A stretch of 64,000 nucleotides of DNA from Thalassia testudinum (taxonomy: Eukaryota > Streptophyta > Magnoliopsida > Alismatales > Hydrocharitaceae): assembly GCA_037157565.1 (NCBI GenBank), contig JAZHRO010000022.1, forward strand, positions 4,216,001 through 4,280,000. The letters are read 5' to 3'. A program made the translations under genes and the position numbers. The notes under the pieces were generated by a model. That model saw only the letters and a list, made by a program, of their open reading frames with translations. It searched no databases and was not told the DNA's origin. The number at the start of each line of letters is the position of its first letter. Within the stretch, counting starts at the first letter, position 1. Shown piece after piece: positions 34,621 through 45,322 of this stretch.

Positions 34621-35744
34621 AGCTGATGAAGGGGAAGTGGGTTCTGAATCAGAGGATATGTCAATGTGATCAGGTTGTTGCACAAACACGGAAGTCGAGG
34701 CTCGACCTTAATGAGAGTGAATATCTAATGGAGGCCTCAAGGATGGTCATAAGGACCTCCTCCCAAACATGCACCGATGGATTAGATGAGAGAAAGAATG
34801 TGATGGACCCAATCAAGACACCTAAAAAATTTTGGATGACTATAGAGGTTCGGGGCAGATGATACCCCTTAGTCAGAAAGTCATCCACATGAGAATTACC
34901 TAGGCAACTAGAGAGGGAGAGTCTCGCAAAGACCCCTACATGGTAGAGCATCCCCACAAGTTGCAGGGTTCCCCCCCCCCCCAGACCTCTCTTGACACTA
35001 ATGATCCAGGTAGACTAGAATGGGGACTTGACCTCTTAAGTCTACCAGTTTTAATTAAGAGCAAGGGTGCTTATGATTTCACTTGAACTTTTAAGATGTT
35101 TTTGTGAAAAGTGACCTAATTTGAAGATTGGTTAACCCAACAAAGTGGGTCAACTTCACCGATATTGTCCTTTTGAGAAATTTAGGTCCCACTTTTAGTG
35201 TTCAATGAATTTAAGAGCCTGATTTTAGGGTTTTGCTTGAATAGATCAATTCAATCAAGGCTTAGGCACACATTGTTTCGAAAGATCAATTCTTGATTAA
35301 GCAAGTGTGTCTCTAAAACCCAAAATTGGAATCCTTAATTGGCTCTGATTTGGTACAATTTAATTTGTCAAAATGTGGTACTCAGGGCTAAAATAAGAGG
35401 GTGATAGCCCTAGATACCTTAATCTTCAAGTAGGTGCACAAATCAGGGTTTGAATGTTGTCTAAATAGAATGTATCAAATCAGGCAACTTGATGATTAAT
35501 CTAAGAATATAATGCAAGTAGCCCTAATTGATTTTTTTCCTTTTTAGTTTTTTTAGACTCAGGGGCTTAGAAGAAGGTAGATGGAGTTTACCTACCCCTG
35601 GAGTGGTTGATGTGCGGCTGATCTTCCTTTAATGAGTCCCTGAAATAGATCACAATCAAAAGAGATGTAGCAACTTAGAATCCTATCTGATATTGCAATC
35701 AAGAGATCTGAATTGCACGTTGCTCCTCGACAATGGCACCAAAA
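34621..35744 (-). other. Element A leader and primer binding site
   Basis: The PBS lies at about 35724-35741 and reads on the minus strand TGGTGCCATTGTCGAGG, complementary to tRNA-Asp with several mismatches, separated from the LTR by TTT. The leader up to the gag start has no coding content. An uninterrupted C run of about a dozen bases lies at 34971-34983. Confidence 0.8.
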
Positions 35745-38458
35745 TGTTGCCCGCTCGAAATCAGGTTTTAAAATCATTGCATTGTAGTATAGTTGAAATC
35801 TCACGAAAAACAGATAAAATTTATACTCGAAAAAGTCTGAGGTCATTCGCTGGGAGCAAGTAGGAATTTAGTTCTCAAAATTGCAATTTAAAATAATAGA
35901 GATACGAAATTGTAATTATAAATTGATTCAGAATAATGTAGCAATAAGATGAAGTACCAGACTACAAAAAAAATGGAGTAAAATGGTGATTTGAATCACC
36001 AATTACTCCCTACAATAATGGCAAATGGAACTTAATAGTTATATATGAAATAATCTCAAATCAGTCGTCTGAATATTCAATTAGATGTCTTAAACATCTG
36101 ATGATCTAATTTCTTCTTCTGCTGTGGCTCTTCTTCTCGTCCTCTCCTGTTGCTGCTCTCTCTCTCTTCCTTCTTTTTCTTTCTCTGCTCTTCTTGTGTG
36201 ACTCCTCTTCTTTTCTTCTTCTTCTTGCTTTCTATTCTTCTGCTCTTCTTCTTCACACAGAGGGGGAAGGATCCTCAATTTTGGCTAAGTGTCATCCAAT
36301 CCTTCTCAGAGCAAAACCCCTTGCCTTTGCACACTATCGTTTCTTTCTCTCCTTGGGTCACGCTCTCCCAGAGCCTCCAACAGTACCAGGTTATCAGGTC
36401 TTTGGACTTAGAGCTCACCCGAGTCTAGGGCTGCAGGCATGGGTCACAGCCGAGGAGTGCTTAGGTTAGGTGGGTTATCGGATTGGCCAGACCCGCATGT
36501 AAGGGGTTGCGGGCGAGGTGCGTGAGGGCGCATGGGGGGACCTCACCCTCTGTGCATGTTGAGGCGAACATCTAATGCAACAAATTCACTTTATGTAGGT
36601 GCGGGCACTCTTCAGCTTCGGAGGTGGGACTAATCCCACCTCCCTTCCTCTACGTGCAACTGTAGATGCTTCTTCGTCTAATTCGCGCAAGATGGCAATC
36701 AAGGCTCCAATTGCTGGTTCACTTGAACTCTTGGAGATATTCCACGCGAACGGGGGATGACACTTGGAATCTGCAGGTGCTGGAGTAGCTTCAAGCTTTG
36801 CTCAAAGCTTGCGAGTTAATGGCGGTGAGGGTCAGTACCTAAAATCATCAAAACGACCTTTCGGATGCGTCAAAACATTTAGGAATGATTGCCGGAGTAA
36901 GGCAAACTTGCTGAGGGGGTTGACGTGGGTGATGAAGGCTGACGGAGGTGAATTGTGCTTGTGAAGGTGGGTGCGTTCAGTGGCACTGTAGGGGGATCAA
37001 TAGCTCTCAATGGGTGAGGGATTTTGACAGTCGTGATGAGGCGGAGGTGTGGAGCATGGAAGCGGCATGTTTGGGCGAGTGTGGAAGCCTCTAGGGCTTA
37101 CTAGAGGTACGTCGGCATGGTGGAAGACAGAGTCGCAGAGGGCATTAGCGAGGTCGAAATTGTGTGTTGGATGTGTTGGCGTGATGAGGAGAAGTTGAGG
37201 AGTCTGTTGAGAGTAGTAGCGAACGAAGGGGAAAGGGGATGGCGTCGGTTGTGGTATGGCTGATGCCAAAGGAGGGAACTTCGATACGTAGGAAATGGCG
37301 AGGAAGACGGCGAAGGGGGCATCGGCTGGTATGGCTTGACGTGGAGGAAGATGGGGGAGATAGCTCTGCCACCGGTATTGCGAACAGAGGGAGAACGGAG
37401 GCAAGGAGGATTGCTGGATGTGGAGGAGTGATTCGACCAAGAAAGAGGAGAGGAATTTGAGGTGTTCAAGGTCGAATTCGAGCGTGGGGAGAATAGTTTG
37501 ATCTGGAGGTCTTTTTATAGACCTTTAGAGGGAGTTTTGGGCTTGGGAAGCTTGCTTCGAAAGCTTTGCCGGTGTTGGGAATTTTTTGATACCCTAATTT
37601 CTTATGCATTCGCATGAGAGATTGGGAAGGTTTTGGGGCGTGGGAATTGGCTCAAAAGGAAGGGAATTCCTTGACGAACTTTCCTTTCAAATTTGAAAGG
37701 GATTCGTCAAGGAATCAAGGGGATCTTGCCAATTTTAGGTCTCCAGAGCTTGTAGGAATAGGATTAATGGCAATAGGGACCTATTTGTGAAAATGATGAC
37801 AAAGTTATGGGTCCTTTTGTAAAGATTTTGTAAGTTAAGGGCATATATGTGATTAGACAAGATCAAGTTGCAAACTAGGTCAAGAGAAACTCAGCTTGGT
37901 TCCAAATTTTGATACAAACCTAATTTGGACCTAAGGAATCTAATGGTGGGGTTGGATTTGGTTTTGACCACGTTTGACTAGGTAATTTATGCAAAAACCT
38001 AAATTAGGGCAAATATCTATTTGAGACTCTGTTCTGGGCCAAAACGAGTTCTGATGGTCAATTTGAAGGTATCAAATACTAGAAAATATTTTTCTATGAA
38101 TTTTAGAGGCTTTAGGTGAATTTTATCCTGACCAGAACCTCAGTTAATTATGCGGGTTTATTTTTAGGGTTTCAAAAGTCATTTAATTCTTAAAACATGC
38201 GAAAACCCTTTTTCGTGTATTCTAACCCACTTATTAGCCTTTTAGGACATTTGACCCTTAATTAACCCCTGAGAAAACTTGTGGCTATACTGCATTGAAG
38301 TTGTGATGGTAAAATTACAGTTTTGACCCTGATTTCTTGTCTTTCTCTTAGAATGCTAATGTAATGAATTATGACCTTCTGAAGGCTATGTAGGAGCATT
38401 TAAAGACTTAATCAGATCAAATTGAGCTAGTTTATGGCTCATGATGGTGTTCCCATCG
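35745..38458 (-). repeat. Element A 5' LTR
   Basis: About 2.7 kb. The plus strand starts TGTTGCCCGC next to the PBS, and the outer end matches bases 1-64. The outermost base is G instead of A, so the terminal TG on the minus strand has decayed to CG. A minus-strand TATA box CTATAAAAAGACCTCC covers about 37504-37519. A pyrimidine-rich stretch at 36110-36250 and short Pro/Ser-rich open frames near 37000-37470 lie inside the LTR and are not called as genes. Confidence 0.85.
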
Positions 38459-38973
38459 ATGACCTGGACTCTAGTTTTGAACTTTGATTGTATGAGTTCG
38501 GTAATGAATATTTTGTAAAGTATTTATGCAATTTTGTGCTATAATGAACATGGTTTTACATATTAATCTCCACGTAGATCTGGGGTATTTGGGGAAAATG
38601 GAGAGTATGGGTAATGTTGTATGGGAGGTGAGAATGAGGGGTTGTCTCAACCCCCATTCCAACACAGGTTAGCTTATCCCTTATTTGCAATCCAATGGAT
38701 CTGCATGATCCCCATCATAAGTGGGGGTTAAACTCCATCATAAACTAGGCTTAAGGATTAGATGGTCAAAACTATGTGTATCTTTTGAAGGGACAGGGAT
38801 GATCTATTACCAGATGCTAGAATCATGCAATTATTGAAAGAAATAAATAACTTCCTTTATTCATGCACTGAAACTCATAATTGTTCGCTTGTTGCTTGTC
38901 ATTATTTGGTGACACTTGTTAGTAATTGAGTTCATTTAATATAGTTTGTAGGCAATGTCATTAGTATCTATAC
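38459..38973 (+). other. LTR fragment at the A insertion site, then unassigned AT-rich DNA
   Basis: Bases 38464-38560 resemble the last hundred or so bases of the F 5' LTR (GGACTCTA, TATTTTGCAAAG-like and TTTTTAC-like blocks in the same order), suggesting that A inserted into an F-type LTR. No PBS follows, so this would be a 3' or solo LTR end. 38561-38973 shows nothing recognisable. Confidence 0.4.
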
Positions 38974-40547
38974 TGATGAGTGAGCAAATTTATATAATAA
39001 CATTCTTAGTTTTGTTAGTTTTGGGTATTAGTTGCATTGATTTAGGTCATATTGTACATAATTGTATATTTGCATGATAGGGGTAAAATGGTAATTTTGA
39101 GCTTAATTTTGTGCTTTGCTATGTGCAGCAACCTAATATTCAGGCTCAAGAAGAAAAGAAGTAGGAACATTGAGCTCCAAAGGTACAAGCAAGAGGAAGA
39201 GAATCTATTCTGGCCACGTAAATCCTAAAGCTTAACCTTAGCCCTACCTGCCTATTTTAGCCCTGACCCAAACCCTAATCCTAATACTTAAAACTAACCC
39301 TAAACAAGCTCCACTTAGCTCCCTAAAACTTTTCCTAGACCCTAGGATCACTCCTAAACCTAATCCTAATACCTAGCCCACACACCTAGTGACACTACCT
39401 TAGTCTTAATCCTAAACCTATCCTATGGAGTCCTACACACTATCCACATGTGCCACTTAATTCTTCTACACTAAAATGTCTTAAATATTCTCGAAATCAA
39501 TTAGTAGTAAGTAGCCTTGATTGTATCCAATTAGGTCTCCAAATACATCATTAAATCTCTCCAATTAAGATCCCCATCCCAAAATTTGGGACAACCTGGT
39601 ACACCTTCAATATTTTGTTTATAAATTTCTGAATTTAGCTTCAAATTGAGTGATTAATGTTGAATTTAAAAGATGATTTCAAGGGCTAAAACTTTTCTTT
39701 TATGTGCAACTTGAAATTGGAATTATAACGTGGCCAAAAATTTAAGGCAATTTGGTCCTACTTTCCTATTTAGACAAATCCTAGACATAAACCTAATTTC
39801 CAAAAAGATAAACCTAAACCTTGCCTCCCAAGTCACCTTGGATGCCCCCCTCCTCTATTTAAACCCTTGGACATCCCCTCTTGTTGGTTATCTAGTTTTC
39901 TTAGGTCTCTTCCTCTCCTTAGCGTGTGATTTAGTTCCATTAGTTCTTAGGTACACTATTAGATCCCTCAGCACTCCACTATATTCATCTTCCACCATCA
40001 TCCTGCACCTTCTTCCTTGGATGTGGGCCTTCCTACATCTTCAAGGAAGTCCATGCAAACCACTCTTCCTGCTGAGTGCACCTTTGCATCCGCTTCGCCT
40101 TAGTTCTCCACCGGGCTACGCCTTCGTGGTCTTCCACGATTACTGTTCTAGCTTCTTGTTTCTTTACTTGTAGTTGTAGCAAGCATTCCTCTAGCCTTAT
40201 TTTTTTGTATTAGAACTCCTTTTTATTAGTAAAGTTTTCTTCTATTTACTTTCTTGTCTCTTTCATTTAGTTTGGTAGTTGATAGCTTTATTTCCTCATA
40301 TTCACTTTCAAAGTTATTAGCATAATTTAATTCTCTCCCATCGTATCTCTTATAGAAAAAAAATCAAATAAACAAAAATACAAAAAAAAATCTTTCTTAA
40401 GATGTGCAAATTTCTAGTTGCCTCCTGCGACACAACCCGGACTCTAATTTTCAATTTCGAGTTTTACAAGTTCAGTTACAAGTATTTTGCAAAGCATCTT
40501 TGTGATTTCGACTACAACGAATGTGTTTTTATGATTGTGATTTGTCA
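38974..40547 (+). repeat. Element F 5' LTR
   Basis: Starts TGATGAGTGAGC, similar to the start of the G LTR, and ends about 40547 (TTTGTCA) shortly before a tRNA-Asp PBS. A TATTTAAA box lies at 39856-39863, followed by a pyrimidine-rich transcribed part. The open stretch 39730-40173 lies inside this LTR and has no known domain. The right boundary is uncertain by about 12 bases because the gap to the PBS is longer than usual. Confidence 0.65.
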
Positions 40548-40559
40548 ATGATAACTTTT

Positions 40560-40581
40560 TGGTGTCGTTGTTGGGGAGGCA
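40560..40581 (+). other. Primer binding site of element F (tRNA-Asp)
   Basis: TGGTGTCGTTGTTGGGGAGG matches the tRNA-Asp PBS pattern TGGCGCCGTTGCCGGGGA with three transitions, all CpG or C-to-T type. It marks F as a plus-strand LTR retrotransposon. Confidence 0.75.
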
Positions 40582-42997
40582 CGATGTATATTCACTCTTT
40601 CATTTTCATTATAGGATTTATCTTAAGTTTTAACCCACTTTCTCTTGTTTGTCGTTTTGTGTGTAGGAAACCATGTGAGGAGCACAGGATCGGATCTCGA
40701 AGTGGTAGTTGGGAGCAAAGCACTGATGAAGGAATCGAGGTAACCCTATTCTCTTAGGATTAGGCCATTTTTTGTATAAAAAGGTGAAACTCTCTTTGGT
40801 GGTGTGATTTCAAGGTTTCATCATCACATTATTGTTCTAAAATTCAGGCAAATCTAAAAGGCAACTTTCAAAAATCTATTCTGGGAAATTTACTTCTCCA
40901 AAAATCCTAACATTTGGGCTGGACATGTGTTTTGGAGTTAGGAACAATCCCCAAAAATTTTAAGCCCTAACTCTAAGTAGACAAACTTAAAAATTTTATG
41001 AATCAGGCCTATATCTAGGATTGATTTTTCTCCTGATTTCATGCACTGTTTGAATTTTTATAATTTTTATACTTATTTAAATTGAGCGAAATCACTTGCA
41101 TTGGATTTCTACTCAACTTTGTGTTCTCTAAAAAAGATTTGGGAATTTGTGGGTGTTAAAATGGGAAATCGCAAGTTTCATTAATTTAGGTCATAGTATA
41201 GATGTGATTCCGATTCTAACAAAAATATTTGTAACGAGACTTAGTGAGTCTCAGTTGATCTCAGGGATGCGTGTTTTTATGACTATGATTCTGATTTTTC
41301 CTTTCTCTCTACTCACTTAGAATTGCAGTCCGATGTTTAAGGTGAAAATATAAGACTCATTGGTCGTGTTATTAATGCATAAAACATGCGTGTGAGTCAA
41401 GAATATCACAAATGTAAAAGATGTGTCTCAATTTTCACGACTTCAACTAAGCAATGGTGACCAACGGAAAACTCATTTATTGTCAAGTCGCCAATATCTT
41501 CCGGAACTAACATTTTATTTGCATAAAAAGAGACTCTGAACCAATTAGAGATAACAATAATTTGATTTCACTGAATCATGTCATTTACAATCAGATCTAG
41601 AGAAATGCTTGTATAAGGAAATTAAAAACTACAACTACAAGAAGCTCATTCTGTCGGGAACACTCGTAGAGCCATCGACACTATAGGACGAGAGTAGTGA
41701 GACCTTGGGTATGATGCCTTGTCTACACTACTTAGAGAGATACACACATGGAAACCATGAAGAGCATATGCGTGTACTCTGGAATGAGATAATGCTATAC
41801 TACTAAGCAGAAAATAATGCGAGAAGTTAAACTATGAAAAATAAATTAAATCTACATGAAATTACGGCACCTAAGGTGGGCTTTGCTGGTCGTGTGGCTG
41901 GGGGTGGAGGGAGGGAAGGAGGACGACCTAGGTGGTGTTGGCTAGCCTCTTGAGGAGGTGGTGGAGGTTGTCTCTTAGAGGTGGAGATGGTGCTATGGAG
42001 GAAGGTGCTCATGGATGTTGATGAGGTGTGGCTCATCATAGCTAAAATGCCCAAGTTAAGTAAGAAACTAGATTAAACACTATGTAATTAACATAATAAA
42101 TGGGTTAAGTGTGTGAATTAAGGAAAAAGCCCTAAAACATCATATTTGGGTTAAAAATGAATAATTAGGTCAAATTAATGAGATATTCTATTCATAAATG
42201 TAAATTGATGATCCAATTTCTAATTGAAATCATTTTTAAGCTCAAAAGATCAAATCAAGGGTAAAATCATGTTCTAATATGTTCAATTAAGCTCTAATAA
42301 AAATCTCATAGTATGTGGACATCATTAGGACCTTGCATTTAGAGTTTTACATATAGGTCCTCTATGCATCATATTTCATACACATAAAAACCTTTCAGGG
42401 ACCCTTTTGCAAGTGGCAGAGGACTGTTCTGAGTTCATTTCCGCCACTTTTAGGTTTTTTGTGCACATTGTGCAGCATTTCACTTTGTGGGTATCTTTGC
42501 AAAATGTCAAAATACACCTGTTGCCTTACATGTACTATTCACGCACGAAGAACTTAAGCTCTAGCCACCATCCATTCTTTGATCCCTTGATCGAACGACA
42601 GATCTTCATCCAACCTTTGCATGCTCTCGCATGTAGCATCACCTCGCCCCCCATACTTTCTCCAATGATGCACCTTTTGATGTAGACCTTCCTGTGCACC
42701 TATCTATTAATCATCCACCATTGAAACGCTACGAGCTTAATCTCACTATTACGGTGATTTGATCCACTTCTCCACCTACCTAACACTCCCCGTGCCTCGC
42801 ACGCGAACTATCTACTCCCCTTCCTACTTTCTTAGAGTTGATCCCTTCATCCCTCTGATTCCTCTCCTCAACAGCCTCTTGACTCCATTGCTTCTGGCGG
42901 TGGAGCTCTAATTCCTTCAACATTGCTTGCCACTAGGGATCTTGTAACACCTAAGGGTGACCTAAGCTTCACCAACAAGCTTTCCACCCACCAGAGC
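40582..42997 (+). other. Element F internal or other repeat DNA, no coding content recognised
   Basis: AT-rich leader-like sequence to about 42350, then a C-rich stretch to 42997 that continues after the solo LTR at 45293-45322. A short Pro-rich minus-strand open frame (42054-41827) has no recognisable domain. No gag or pol was found, so F is truncated or its coding part was lost. Confidence 0.4.
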
Positions 42998-43973
42998 TGA
43001 TGGCGAAAATACGCGGTTTGTTAAAATACGTCGTTGTAACGCGTAAATCCGCTTTCGCTTTTAAAATTTATATCCTAGATAGGGGAGTATCTAGGGTCGT
43101 CCAAGGAGGCAATATGGTTGCAAAATTGATTCTCTTGCTTGGAATATATCTCAACTTTCTTTTTGGTAATTTTCAATATACCATTTTTCTTTATTTTTGA
43201 ACTAAGGCAACATGCGAAATTATGGCGGGAAAAGTGTTTACACTTCCAATTAAGTAAACTACTCTAAAGTGGCAAGTAGAGCCTCTCCCTAAGCTCACTC
43301 TAAGCAAGTGAAGGCCTAGAATAATTAGGGAGAGGAAGTGAAGAATGCTGAAAATAAGCAAATAGAAATGCAAACAAAAAAATTGCAAAGAAGGCAACTA
43401 GATAATTGATAAAGTGTTTTACAAAAGGCCTAGTAGAGGAAAGCTTGTACTACTAGAAAATTGCAAATAAGAAAATAAAACACAAATCCTCTAGATAGAT
43501 GGTGAAGAAGAGGGCTTCTTGCTCCAAGGTTGGTGGCTCCCAAGCTTGAAAAGAATCCTTCAACTCCTTCCTTGCAGTACTCCGCCAAAGTGATGACCTC
43601 CAAGGCAAGCCCTAAGGGGGCGTGCCCTAAGTTTCTCTCCAAGGGTGGACGTCCACCCTAAGCTTTTCTCCTTTGCCTGGCCGTCCTCCTTGAAGTGGGA
43701 GAGTCCTCCTCCTTGGCGTGGCTCAAGTTGAAGAGAGTGGGGAGAAGAAGGCACCAAAAGGGCTGGTGATGTGCCCCTTTAATCTCCTTCTCTACTCCTT
43801 CTTCTTGGCCGTAGGTATAGGTGGTTTAGGTAGAAAATATACTAAGGGAGGATGCCTCAAAATGGTGGTAGGTGGTGGCCTTTTATAGAATAGGAGGGGG
43901 GCTATGGTGACCTTTGAAATGGATGGCTAGGATGGAAGGAGGGAGGTGGTTAAGGATCCAATGGCCAAGGGTG

Positions 43974-44201
43974 TTTGGCGCCACCTTAAGGGACACCTAA
44001 GGGGTGGTTATGTGTGTTGACACCCCTTGATATTGGCGCCAAAATGGCTTCTAGAAGAGGGTCTAAGTTGGCGCCAAGAAGGATTCTAGAAGGGGGGTTA
44101 GGTGGATGGCTAGGATGGCTTATGTGGGTAGGTGTAGGGTGGATTAAGGGGCTGAAAGTGGCGCCAATATAGAGGTGGTTAGGGGTGGTTTTTGGCGCCA
44201 A
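43974..44201. promoter_or_regulatory. Cluster of five GGCGCC palindromes (E2F-like sites)
   Basis: GGCGCC occurs at 43977, 44035, 44070, 44160 and 44194, mostly in the form TTGGCGCCAA, which matches the known palindromic E2F consensus TTTGGCGCCAAA. On the minus strand these sites lie about 90-320 bases upstream of the LTR TATA box, a promoter position. E2F binding is inferred from the motif only. Confidence 0.5.
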
Positions 44202-44344
44202 CTTGAAGTGTCTTTTGGTGGAGATAATGGGGTGAAGGGATGGCTAGGAGGTGGTGCCAACTTGAGTAGGGTAGCTAGCTTAGGTAGGCTTGAGTTGGTG
44301 GAGCTAGCTAGGGTTGATTTTGGAGGTAATGAATGGCCAAGGAG

Positions 44345-45065
44345 CTGGTTGTTAGCTAAGCTAAGCTAAGCTAAGATAAGCTAAGCTAGCTTAGCTAAAG
44401 GTGGAGTAGAGGAGAAGGTGTTGGAGCTAGGGTTTGGAGCAAGGAGCTGAGGAGAAGAAGTCTGGAGCTGGAGCTGGAGCTGGCTGCTGCTGAAGAGGCT
44501 GGCATGGGGCTAATCTAGCTGGCTTAGCTTGCTAGTTCTTTGCTAGCTACTAAGCCAAGCTAAAGTGAGCTAGCTTCTACCAAAATGAGCTGAGATGAGC
44601 TAGGTCTGGTGCTTCCGGGGAGAATCAAGCTGGTTGAGGCAGCTAAGGTAGCTTAGCTCAACTGAGTTGAGCTAAGCTGAGTCCCCGGGAGCTGGACTTG
44701 AGCTTCCTGAGCTGAGATGAATTCTTCTCCAGCTGGCTGGAGTTGAGTGGAGCTGGATGTAGCTGGATCTGAGCTGGGGTGAACTCCTGTCAACTCAGCT
44801 GAGCTAGCTAGAGCTCCCTGTGAACTAGTGGGAGCTGAGGTGAGCTAGACTCAGCTAAGTTGAGCTGGATCTGAGCTGACTTGAGCTAGGGTGAGCTAAG
44901 GTGAACTCTCTTGAGCTGCCATCCAGCTGTGATTAGCTGAATGGAGCTGGGATGAGCTAACCCTAGTTCAAGTAAGCTAGGTTCCAGCTGCGGTGAGCTA
45001 GATCAAGCTGAGGTGAGCTGGATCAAGCTGAGGTGAGCTGGATTAGGCTGAGTTCCAGCTAGTCT
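44345..45065. repeat. AGCT-rich array in the family C solo LTR
   Basis: Dense repetition of AGCT in contexts such as GAGCTGAGGTGAGCT and TAGCTAAGCTAAGC, often three to five AGCT per 60 bases. The same array occurs at 48255-49020 and 55555-56090 (element C) and inverted at 58540-59290. Confidence 0.85.
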
Positions 45066-45322
45066 AGGCTTCTCCTTCACCAATTGCCTTCTTGAGTGCT
45101 AGGGTTTTAGGGATCTGTGCATCTGTACATCCCTAACACTCACAAAAACTTATTAAAATGACAATAAAAAATGCAATGCATGCCTATCCTAATTTATGCC
45201 TAAATGCAGCCCAAAAACCCGTTTGCAGAGTAAAATCCTAAGAGCTAGGTTAGTTTTAAAGCATAAAAATGATGATAAACTGGCGTTTATCAAGAGCTTC
45301 TTCCTCCGTCCTTGTTGCAGCT

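Larger units (their letters stand above)
1..38458 (-). mobile_element. Element A: Ty3/gypsy LTR retrotransposon, split by the CACTA insertion
   Basis: Read on the minus strand, the order is 5' LTR (35745-38458), PBS, gag, protease, [CACTA insertion 3285-32235], RT, RNase H, integrase and the first 64 bases of the 3' LTR at the window edge. The two halves fit one element: the coding frame stops at the CACTA right end just after the protease and resumes at its left end with the protease-RT linker, and bases 1-64 match the outer end of the 5' LTR (shared stretch around GAGCTAGTT and GGCTCATGAT). The PBS matches tRNA-Asp and the pol order is that of Athila/Tat-type elements. The target duplication cannot be checked because the other end lies outside the window. 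All coding parts are decayed. Confidence 0.88.
42998..45292 (-). repeat. Solo LTR of family C, with duplication AGAGC
   Basis: Starts TGATGGCGAAAATACGCGG and ends GATAAACTGGCGTTTATCA on the plus strand, the same ends as the element C LTRs. AGAGC flanks it exactly on both sides (42993-42997 and 45293-45297) with no internal region, so it is a solo LTR left by LTR-LTR recombination. The first 850 bases and the AGCT-rich last part match element C, but 43855-44390 does not. A minus-strand TATA box CTATAAAAGG lies at 43879-43888. Confidence 0.93.

Noticed and set aside
34971..34983. Run of C bases in the A leader
   Set aside because: A single homopolymer, likely slippage or assembly noise; no structure around it.
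36090..36469. Leu/Phe/Ser-rich ORFs resembling membrane peptides in the A LTR
   Set aside because: They come from a CTT/CTC-rich pyrimidine tract; the opposite strand gives an equally long Glu/Arg-rich frame.
39240..39420. CCCTAAA-like stretches resembling interstitial telomere repeats
   Set aside because: Only isolated, degenerate copies (AAACCCTAATCC, ACCCTAAAC) without a regular 7-base period.
43191..43757. Recurrent ORFs of 60-93 codons seen again at 47244-47826 and 54527-55127
   Set aside because: They recur only because they lie in copies of the family C LTR; they have no known domain and overlap the LTR transcript region.
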